Made by a program: the position numbers and the translations under genes
In this document: positions 9,663-18,800 of the stretch, in pieces
How positions within the stretch are numbered: position 1 is the first letter of the stretch
Layout of the letters: each line of letters starts with the position of its first letter
The notes under the pieces: generated by a model
Database searches by the model: none
Told to the model about the DNA's origin: nothing
Seen by the model: only the letters and a program-made list of their open reading frames with translations
From: Primulina eburnea
Lineage: Eukaryota > Streptophyta > Magnoliopsida > Lamiales > Gesneriaceae
Assembly (NCBI RefSeq): GCF_022965805.1
Contig: NC_133105.1
Location: forward strand, 558,001 to 622,000
Reading direction: 5' to 3'
Length of the DNA stretch: 64,000 nucleotides

Positions 9663-12600
9663 CTACTCCTTGGCGGACTTGTTGATGAGTGACTTGTGGA
9701 TATGTGGTATCACACCACCACCAGCTATCGTTCCTTTGATAAGAGTATCAAGTTCCTCGTCTCCACGTATTGCCAACTGCAAATGACGAGGTGTGATACG
9801 CTTCACCTTCAAATCCTTGCTAGCATTACCAGCCAACTCTAACACTTCCGCAGTAAGGTACTCTAAAATTGCTGCAGAATAGACAGCAGCTGTGGCACCT
9901 ACTCGTCCATGAGCTGTAGCTCGCTCCTTCAAGAGTCGGTGAATTCGGCCAACAGGGAACTACAGGAATGTAAAATTAAGTAATACCTACAAAGATCCCA
10001 TCGCAAAGCAAACAAAAGATTCTTTTAAAAAAATATCTTCAATGTATCAATGAGAAAATTACTGTGAGCCGGTAAAACTTAAGCACCGTGTCATACCACT
10101 GGTAACTGAAACACGGTTATTTCTCATTCCAATGAAAATAAATCATTGGCAGTCTAAACCATACTTCTTTATTGTGACAATAGCATACGCCAGTACGATC
10201 AGCAGAAGAAGGTTTACAGAAATTTGTTTCTACATCCTAGACTGAAACCTTTAGACAGCATACGCTTTAAAAATTATTATTTACTCTTTATAATTACTGC
10301 CACAAGCTTGAAATGAATCAAATGTGCAAGCTTGGTACCAAAAGATACAACTAATATCAAATATTCAATTGCCTATATACTGCATTTGCTACACTAAAAA
10401 AAAACATTTTATACAATTTTGGGTTATACACATGCAGATTGCAGAACCCATTCTACCATACAATATATCCAATCACTAAAAGCTACCAAGAGCTACGAAA
10501 TCACATTATAACTCTCGATAGTCCAATGTTTCAGCATATATTAAAGGTGCAAATAGCACTAGAAGCAAAAACAATAGCAGAGTCAAAGCAATAAAAAATT
10601 TAGGCTTATAAAGAAAATTATATCATGTGGAATGTAATAAGTAATTTACAGATCATTGAACAATAATAAACACCATATTTTAAATACAACAAACACATAT
10701 AAATTTATAACACTAAATATACTTAAAGTATCCACTCCTTTAATGTAAACATCTTAAAGGCGTTAAGCACACCACCATCATGTCTTGGGCTTATCTCTCG
10801 GGGTAAAAGTTTCACCTTGCGGACGTGAGTTTAGGCACATTCCTCTCACACCTTTACTAACTATAACTTAAACGCTATAACTATTTTCTGAGACTTTAGC
10901 AATTCCGACTGCACGTATAAACAATTATTTGCTCTTAAATTCTTCCATTCATATATACCAGAACCAATCAAAATTTTAGAAGGGAAATAAAACAATTCTT
11001 TCCCGCTAAATTGGCAACACGAACACAACATAGTTACAGAAAATCACGCAAGAAAAAACTCAATCAGTTATGAAATAAGGAAATTATGTTGGTCCCACGT
11101 GCGGAATTTGAGATAATAAAACCCAAAAATAAAGAATAAACTGGACACCGAGATTTACGTGGAAAACCTAAAAACCACGGGCAAGATGAAAAGAATTCCA
11201 CTATAATATTTTGTGGTGTACAACTCACTCACTGTGTTTCCAAAGAGAACACACACTCTCTTAATACAGGAGAACAAACACCTCACAAATATTATAGAAC
11301 TAATAGATGAGAGAAAACTCGAAGAAGGGATGATTTCAGAATGAAAGGAGGAGCTCTATTTATAGAGCCCCTGACCGTGTGAACACGCATTAAAAACGTG
11401 TATTTAAATTCCGTTTCAAATTTGCTCGGCCAACCCACGTTTTTCATTCAGCATACATTTAATATTTCTTGGCCCCATTTGCCGACATTTCTCCCACTTG
11501 GAGATTTGATTGAGAATCAAACACATCTCCACACATCCTTTCAATCTTGCCATTCCGTGCTGCTTACGTTTCCGCTAGACCGCTGGAAGATCTACACCAC
11601 TCAAACTTATCAGTGTTCACTGACTTGGTCAGAAAATCAGCTATGTTATCCTTCGTATGGATCTTCTGCATATCCACACTTCCTTCTTTTACTACTTCCC
11701 GCACAAAGTGAAATTGTACTCCAATGTGTTTAGTCCTGGAATGAAAGGCTGGATTCCTTGCGATGTGCAAAGCACTCTGACTGTCACAAAACAAAGAAAC
11801 ATTCTCTTGTTTGTGCCCGATCTCCTCCAATAACTTTTTAATACATATTGCCTCCTTGCAAGCTTGAGTAGCTGCCATGTATTCTGCCTCTGTTTTAGAT
11901 AACGCCACAACTGTCTGCAGTTTTGAAACCCAGCTTACTGCTCCCCCTGCAAATGTAAACACATAACCAGTAGTAGATTTCCTCTTATCAGGATCACCTG
12001 CATAATCTGAATCGACATAGCCTCTGAGTGTAAAATCCGATCCCCCATAACATAATGCAGCATTCGAGGTACCCTTAATTTATCTAAGGATCCTCTTAAC
12101 AGTGCTCCAATGCTCTCGTCCAGGATTCGCCATATACCGAGGGGCCAAGAAATATTAAATGTATGCTGAATGAAAAACGTGGGTTGGCCGAGCAAATTTG
12201 AAACGGAATTTAAATACGCGTTTTTAACGCGTGTTCACACGGTCAGGGGCTCTATAAATAGAGCTCCTCCTTTCATTCTGAAATCATCCCTTCTTCGAGT
12301 TTTCTCTCATCTATTAGTTCTATAATATTTGTGAGGTGTTTGTTCTCCAGTATTAAGAGAGTGTGTGTTCTCTTTGGAAACACAGTGAGTGAGTTGTACA
12401 CCACAAAATATTATAGTGGAATTCTTTTCATCTTGCCCGTGGTTTTTACCCTAATAATTTTTAGGGGTTTTCCACGTAAATCTCGGTGTCCAGTTTATTC
12501 TTTATTTTTGGGTTTTATTATCTCAAATTCCGCACGTGGGACCAACAAGTGGTATCAGAGCCTTGGTTTAAAATTTCTTAAAATTCTGAGTATGCTCTGT

Positions 12601-15191
12601 GGTTGCAGCCTAGACTGATCTTCCACATCAGAAAAGATTTTTCGAGATTTTTTATTTAAGGCGGGATTATTTTGTCCAGTCTATAAAATTGTTGTAGACA
12701 TAATGGCGGGAAGGTACGAGATAGCAAAATTCAACGGAAGCAATTTTATGATGTGGAAAATAAAGATACAAGCAGTTTTAAGAAAGGAAAATTGCTTGGC
12801 GGCTATTGGAGATAGACCGGTGGAGATTACAGATGATGGAAAGTGGAACGAGATGAATGATAATGCTGTTGCCAATTTACACTTGGCTATAGCTGACGAA
12901 GTTTTGTCAAGTATCTCTGAAATAAAAACAGCCAAAGTTATCTGGGATACTCTGACAAAGATGTACGAGGTCAAGTCCCTACACAATATGATTTTCCTAA
13001 AGAGAAGGCTTTATACTCTTCGGATGGCGGAATCCTCATCGATGACCGACCATATCAACACACTAAATACTCTATTTGTCCTAACTCACTTCCATGGGGC
13101 ATAAAATAGGGGAAAATGAACGTGCGGAGCTTCTACTTCAAAGTCTACCAGATTCATATGATCGACTTATCATCAACATTACCAACAATATTCTTATGGG
13201 CTTTCTAAGATTCGACGATGTCTTAACTGCGGTTCTCGGAGAAGAAAGTCGGCGCAAGAATAAGGAAGATAGGTTGGTAACATCGAAGCAGGCAGAGGCT
13301 TTACCAATGATAAGAAGAAGATTTATGGATCGTGATTCCAGTGGGAGTCAAAGACGAGGTAGATCAAAGTCGAGAAGTAAGAAGAAAAATATTTACTGCT
13401 TTAAATGTGGCGGTAAAGGGCACTTCAAGAAAGAGTGTACGAGTATCGAGAAGAGTTCTCAAGAAAATGTGGCCAGTACTTCAGGCAGTGGTAAATATTA
13501 TTCAGCGAAGCAGCAACTGTTGCAGAAGGCAAACACAAATTTTGTGACACATAGGATAATGGATTCAAGAGCGACGTGGCATATGACGTCTCGGAGAGAA
13601 TGGTTTGATCATTATGAACCAGTTTCAGGAGGATCTGTATTCATGGGAAATGATCATGCCTTGGAAATCGCTGGGGTCGGTACTATCAAAATTAAAATGT
13701 TTGATGGCACCATTCGCACCATACAGGAGGTACGTCATGTGAAAGGACTGACGAAAAATCTTTTGTCTTTGGGGCAATTGGATGACATCGGATGCAAAAC
13801 TCGGATCGAGAACGGGATCATGAAAATTGTGAAAGGAGCGCTTGTGGTTATGAAGGCGGAAAAAGTTGCTGCAAATCTGTATGTATTTTTGGGAGAAACA
13901 CACAAAGAGGCAGAACTAGCTGTTGCATCAATTGGTTCAGGAGAAGAATTAACAGTGTTATGGCATAGAAAGCTCAGGGCATATGTCAGAACGGGGTTTG
14001 AAAATTCTCTCATAACGGAAGCTGCTGCCAGGACTTACAAAAGTGTCACTACCCTTTTGTGAGCACTGTGTTACCAGTAAACAACATAGATTAAGTTTGG
14101 CAATTCTACTGCCAGGAGCAAAAACATATTGGAGCTGATTCATTCGGATGTTTGGCAAGCACCGGTTGTATCCCTAGGAGGAGCGAGATACTGTCTCGTT
14201 CATTGATGATTTCTCTAGGAGATGTTGGGTGTATCCAATCAAGAAGAAATCAGATGTTTTCCAAGTCTTCAAAGATTTCAAAGCGCGAGTTGAACTTGAT
14301 TCTGAAAAGAAAATCAAGTGTCTGAGGACTGACAATGGAGGAGAATATATCAGTGACGAATTTAATGCATATTGTCAACATGAGGGCATCAAAAGACAAT
14401 TCACGACGGCTTACACACCTCAACAGAATGGAGTGTCGGAGCGGATGAACAGGACCTTGTTGGACAGAACAAGAGCTATGTTGAGGACTGCGGGTCTAGA
14501 AAAGTCATTTTGGGCGGAAGCAGTCAAAACCGCTTGTTATATTATCAATCGTTCTCCTTCAGTGGCGATTGATCTGAAGACTCCGATGGAGATGTGGACG
14601 GGAAAGCCGACAGATTATTCTCATTTGCATACATTTGAAAGTCCGGTGTATGTTCTGTGAACGTACAATGAGCAAGAAAGATCAAAGTTGGATTCGAAAT
14701 CCAGAAAATGTATCTTCTTGGGTTATGCTGATGGAGTAAAGGAGGAGCTCTATAAGGAGGAGCTCTATTTATAGAGTCTCTGACCGTGTGAACACGCGTT
14801 AAAAACGCGTATTTAAATTCCGTTTCAAATTTGCTCGGCTAACCCACGTTTTTCATTCAGCATACATTTAATATTTCTTGGACCCATTTGCCGACAAATT
14901 ACAGATAACAACTGTAAAAATAAGACGAACCTCTTAAACCAACATAAAAATGCAGGAATAACCAAGAAAAAGAGCAGAAAACAGAAAATACCAACGAATT
15001 AAGCAAAAAGAATAGTGCGCGGGGACAAATAAAGTCGAAATAGTTTCCCTTTCTCCCAAAGAAAGAGAGCAGGAATGAACCTGAAGTCCAGCGCGAGAGG
15101 AGCGAGATATGGGCTTCTTTTTGTCCTTGTCTTTGTCCTTCGATGCTGGGGTTTTCCCAGTCAACAGACCCTTAGCTCCTTTTCCAGACAT
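9663..15191 (-). CDS. Histone variant H2A.Z, two exons split by a 5.1-kb intron
   Basis: Exon 1 (15081-15191) encodes 37 residues: [10 protein letters not shown], a Lys/Asp-rich tail and [14 protein letters not shown]. Exon 2 (9663-9959) continues in phase 0 with [20 protein letters not shown] through the histone fold and ends INKSAKE, 135 residues in total. The GLQ/FPVGR joint is exactly the H2A junction. H2A.Z-specific features are the extended acidic patch ([18 protein letters not shown]) and the [13 protein letters not shown]-terminus. H2A.Z replaces H2A in nucleosomes, deposited by SWR1, and affects responsive transcription. The intron 9960-15080 holds a rearranged Copia element (11087-14896). 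The donor GTTCATT is weak-looking, but it is the only site that joins the family sequence. The protein itself looks intact. Confidence 0.93.
11082..11086. repeat. Target-site duplication, left copy (AATTA)
   Basis: AATTA directly precedes the element terminus TGTTGG. The same five bases follow the other terminus at 14897-14901. Confidence 0.8.
11087..11487 (-). repeat. Copia LTR, complete, reverse orientation
   Basis: 401 bp, reading on the minus strand from TGTCGGCAAATGGGG to GGGACCAACA (TG...CA ends). On the minus strand it is preceded by the purine-rich CCAAGTGGGAGAAA, the polypurine tract of a 3' LTR. It contains the promoter stretch CTATAAATAGAG inside a near-perfect inverted repeat. 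The plus-strand copy at 12141-12547 carries about 17 extra bases and several substitutions. Confidence 0.88.
11488..12140 (-). pseudogene. Copia RT/RNase H 3' remnant
   Basis: The minus strand encodes, from 11962 downwards, [40 protein letters not shown], the RNase [21 protein letters not shown] and a typical Copia C-terminus, ending at 11564. Upstream, to 12140, the matching RT tail ([10 protein letters not shown], then [19 protein letters not shown]) is visible only by changing frame, so at least one frameshift is present. The polypurine tract and 3' LTR follow. Everything 5' of this point in the element is replaced by the inverted segment. Confidence 0.82.
12141..12547 (+). repeat. Copia LTR, nearly complete, plus orientation
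   Basis: Matches the reverse complement of 11087-11487 from GGGGCCAAGAAATATT to the ACCAACA end. It lacks the first roughly 11 bases (TGTCGGCAAAT), replaced at GGGGCC by the inverted pol tail. It is followed by a primer-binding site, so it is the 5' LTR of the plus-oriented segment. Confidence 0.85.
12550..12562 (+). other. Primer-binding site (initiator tRNA-Met)
   Basis: TGGTATCAGAGCC, two bases after the LTR end. It is complementary to the 3' end of plant initiator tRNA-Met, the usual Copia primer. Confidence 0.9.
12703..14737 (+). pseudogene. Copia gag and N-terminal pol, frameshifted and truncated
   Basis: The gag start at 12703 gives [20 protein letters not shown] and continues to about 13100, where the frame shifts. 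The next frame carries the nucleocapsid knuckle [14 protein letters not shown], a protease region reading [12 protein letters not shown] (the catalytic D-S-G has become D-S-R), then the GAG-pre-integrase region, stopping at 14060. A further frame from 14229 carries integrase core sequence with LRTDNGGEY and [13 protein letters not shown]. Pol then stops near 14737, just after CIFLGYADG, where the inverted LTR begins. RT and RNase H are absent from this strand. Multiple disabling changes. Confidence 0.88.
14754..14896 (-). repeat. Partial Copia LTR, reverse orientation (outer right end)
   Basis: About 143 bp matching the U3 start of the LTR (minus strand TGTCGGCAAATGGGTCC onward) up to the TATA hairpin. 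It is preceded at 14738-14753 by a short extra copy of AAAGGAGGAGCTCTAT, a repeat of the sequence at the junction. The right flank begins with the AATTA target-site duplication. Confidence 0.82.
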
Positions 15192-15876
15192 TCTTCAGAT
15201 CTACGAAGTTTCAAGATTTAACGAAGAAAATTGAATTTCAGAGGAGGAGAAGATGAAGACGAGGCAGAAGCACACTTTCTCGGTCTACGAATCGGGTCGG
15301 GTGTATTTAAACATACGGCCGAGGGCTGCTTAAGTGGACAAATATTTTGACCGGCCCTAAAGTGATTGGACCAAGTTATGGCCCAGTAAGGTAAGCTTTG
15401 TAATAAAACCGAATTCGAATTCTGAGAAATACCAGAACACAAACAATTTCGGGTCCATCCGATACTAAATCAAAATATGAGATCACCACTTAAATATGTT
15501 TTTTTTTTTTGGTTTCATGTTATTCAATTAGGTTATTTGTTGTATAAACGGTGGTGTTTGTAAATGTTTTTTTATAAAAGTTATTATCAAATTTTCATTT
15601 ATAAATTCGTAAAATTTTGTAAATGAGTAATGAATTTTAAGTACAATTCCTAATTATATTTCTTTGTAATATAATAAGTACTGTGGCTCCTTGGTGCAAG
15701 TAGCATACATAGTATTGGTGTATAATATGGACCAAGTAAGTAATATTGTTAACGGGCTTTACTAATGGGTCTTGGAGTTTGGAATGTATGGCCCAACCGA
15801 GTACTCTAAATCTCGTTCCATTATACACAAAGCTCAAATGCAATCAACACCAGAGATTTCCACACGCGGAGAAGAA
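15192..15876. promoter_or_regulatory. Bidirectional promoter region, H2A.Z / QCR7
   Basis: 685 bp separate the two divergent start codons. GGCCCA (reverse of the site II core TGGGCC) occurs at 15380-15385 and 15790-15795. Site II elements are known in promoters of plant nuclear genes for respiratory complexes and of proliferation-linked genes, which fits both neighbours. An ATTGG (CCAAT-type) motif occurs just before the first site (about 15365). The role of these sites is inferred, not shown. Confidence 0.55.
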
Positions 15877-18800
15877 ATGTTGTCCGCTCTCTCCAAATGG
15901 CTCGTCGACCCCAAGCGCAACCCACTCGCCTCTATGCACATGAAAGCCATCTCTAATCGCCTCCGAAAATTTGGTAATACTGAGATTTACATATGCGTGT
16001 GCGATTTGATTTTTACTTTTTTTAGTTTTGAGGATTTTTTATTTTGTTTGGTGATGTTTGAATTAGGGCTACGATACGATGATCTGTATGATCCGATGTA
16101 CGATCTGGATATAAAGGAGGCGCTTAATCGTCTGCCGAGAGAGATCGTTGATGCGAGAAATCAACGCCTGAAGCGCGCCATAGACCTCTCCATGAAGCAC
16201 GAAGAACTTCCTGAAGAACTTCAGGTGATTTTCAGCTTAGTGTTTGTTTATTTCTCCTTAATAGCTGCGAAAGAGGTCTGCTCTATTGGTATATACGTCT
16301 GGATTGTCTGAAAGTAAGCAATTATTGATTTGGTTTTGATGTATTGAATGGATTTCGTAGTAATTTTTTGTGTGAATTCCTTTGTATATATGCTGGTGGT
16401 GTATTCTTTGAATTTTCCAATAGAATGTGATTGTTGAAGGAAAATGCTATCAAGCTAAGCCAATTGCCTGGTTGTGTTTGTCTCTCAATTTAGTTCGCTT
16501 AAACTTCTATTCTAACAGACTCTTGTTTGAGAAATTTCAATTCTTGGAGAATGCCAGTTTTAGAAGGTTTTTATACCTAAAATGAGTATTGATACTCACG
16601 GGAAATCTAGGGTCCGATTCCAACGAGCGTCACTAGTTCAGACGTGGGCTTTAAGATGACCCTGAGCCTGAAATCAAGAAAAAGACCGTTAAGAGGGGGC
16701 CAGGAGAGTGTCCTGGCGTAGCCCCTCCGACGCTCAAGTCAGTGACTGAGGATATATGGGGGGAGCAGCTAAGGGTGCTGCTGAGAACAATATATTGAAT
16801 CCATAATCATACGTTCAAACCTGGTATTTATAGGAGAATACCTGGGCCCTTGATGGGCCTGTCTTCCACCTAGGCTTGGGATGGGCCAGGGGTGATGGGC
16901 TCATCCATGGGGTATCACCAGTCTCCCCCTCCCGAGTCGAACTGAATCGCAGGTTCAAAGTTCGATTAGTCGTGCTGTCCTCGGGTCACCGGGTGCAAGT
17001 TGTGCATTATCTTTCAGTCATTCGTCAGTCCCCAAAAATTTGGAAACAAATCAAATCGTATTGCAATCTTGTTATAGTTTTCTCTTCAATTCGTTCACCA
17101 GCTCTCCCCACCCACGCCCGAGTCATCGCCTCGCTACCCTCGCCGAAACCCCATCCAAGCTCGCCCAGCCCCACGCATCCAAGCGCTCAGCCCCGTGCGC
17201 CGCGCTTCGCCATCCTCCCGCTCGCTCTGCCGAGCGCCCTGCCTGCGCTCGCCCAGCCGAGCCCCCTTCCCCTCGTCTCCTGCCGAGCGCCCATCCGAGC
17301 CCCTCGCTCGCCCAAGCACCCAGCCTCGCGCGCCGCACTTCGCCAATCCTCCCGCTCGCCCTGCCGGGTGCCCTTCTCATGCTCGCCCGGGCCCACACGC
17401 CCGCCTCGCCTGCCTCGCCGTCTCCCTGCCCAGCCGAGCTCGCCCAAGCCCACGCGCCAGCTCCTCGCCACGCTCGCCCCCTCGCCTAAGCTCGCCCAGC
17501 CGAGCCCACGCTCGCCCAACCAAGCACTCGCCCTCACCGAGCGCCACGCTCGCCCATCCAAGCTCTCGCCCGGCGCCCCCAGCACGCCACGCTCGCCCAT
17601 CCAAGCTCTCGCCCGGCGCCCCCAGCACGCCTGCTCTCCCAGGCAAGCGCTCGCCCCCTCCGGCGCCCCCATCACGCCTGCTCGCCCAGGCAAGCGCTCG
17701 CCCCCTCCGGCGCCCCCTAGCACGCCTCACGTCATTCCACCCTCGCCCAAGTGCGCCTGCTCGTCCAGCGCCCCCCATCTCGCCTCGCACACCCGCTCAG
17801 CCCGCAGCCACCCGCTCGCCTCTTCATGCTCGCCAAACGCATCGACCGCTCGTCCAGTACGTTGAGAATTTTGATATATTCCCTTGTGAATGGTTGTGTA
17901 ATTTCTGAAAAAATTTTATGGGGGCGTTGCCCCCACACCCCCACGACCTGACCGGGCAGGTCGATTCCCGTAAACTCTGCTCCCCCAACAACTTTCGTTA
18001 TCGACTAACCAAAAAAAATGTTCTTCCTCCCTAACCCTGCTCCTCTGCTAGACGATGCCTTAGCAGGAAAATTTGATTCAGCGCGCCCACCCTCTAACTC
18101 TTCTGCTAGGCGATGCCTTAGCAGAAAAATAAAATAAAATTAATGCCTCCACCCTCTAACTCCTCTGCTAAGCCGGGTCTTAGCAGGAAAATAAAAATTC
18201 AACACCTCCATTCTCTAACTCCTCTGCTATGCCGGTCCTTAGCAGGAAAATAAAATCAACGCCTCCACCCTCTAACTCCTCTGCTAATCCGGGAAATAAA
18301 AATCAACACCTCCCCCCTCTAACTCCTCTGCTAGGTCACACCTCAGCAGGAAAATAAAAATCAACCACCTTCCCCCGCTAACTCCTCTGCTAGGTGACAC
18401 CTTAGCAGGAAAATAAAAATCAACACCATCACCCTCTAACTCCTCTGCTAGGTGAGACCTCAGCAGGAAAATAAAAATCAACCACCTCTTCCCTCTAACT
18501 CCTCTGCTAGGTGATACCTTAGCAGGAATATAAAATTTAATTCTCCTTCTCCAGTCTGCTCCTCTGCTAGGCGCCTCTGCTAGGCGACGCCTTAGCAGGA
18601 AAATAACAATTCACCACCTCCACCCTCTAATTCCTCTGCTAAGCCGGGTCTTAGCAGGAAAATAAAATTCATCAGCTCCACCATCTAACTCCTCTGCTAA
18701 GCCGGGCCTTAGCAGAAAAATAAAATTCAACACCCCACCCTCTAACTCCTCTGCTAAGCCGATACCTTAGCAGGAAAATAAAAATTCAAGTCTCCTTCTC

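Larger units (their letters stand above)
11087..14896. mobile_element. Internally inverted Copia retrotransposon inside the H2A.Z intron
   Basis: The unit is bounded by TGTTGG...CCGACA termini and by a 5-bp direct repeat AATTA (11082-11086 and 14897-14901), so it behaves as one insertion. From left to right it holds: a full LTR in reverse orientation, a minus-strand polypurine tract and the 3' end of pol; then a nearly full LTR, primer-binding site, gag and part of pol in plus orientation; then a partial LTR in reverse orientation. Relative to the outer LTRs, the segment 12141 to about 14737 is inverted. Both inner junctions show short shared sequences. The coding parts carry frameshifts and a changed protease motif, so it is dead. 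The gag and CCHC style resembles the TNT1-94/Tork group of Copia. Confidence 0.85.

Noticed and set aside
16876..17908. Several long open frames on both strands (up to 329 codons)
   Set aside because: They translate to Pro/Ser/Arg/Ala repeats, overlap each other on both strands, and lie in a GC-rich degenerate minisatellite inside a retroelement. Few stops are expected from composition alone.
18284..18481. 65-codon minus-strand frame FLLRSHLAEELEG type, and a 99-codon one at 19552-19851
   Set aside because: They are translations of the hairpin tandem units, changing frame wherever unit length changes. No sign of coding selection.
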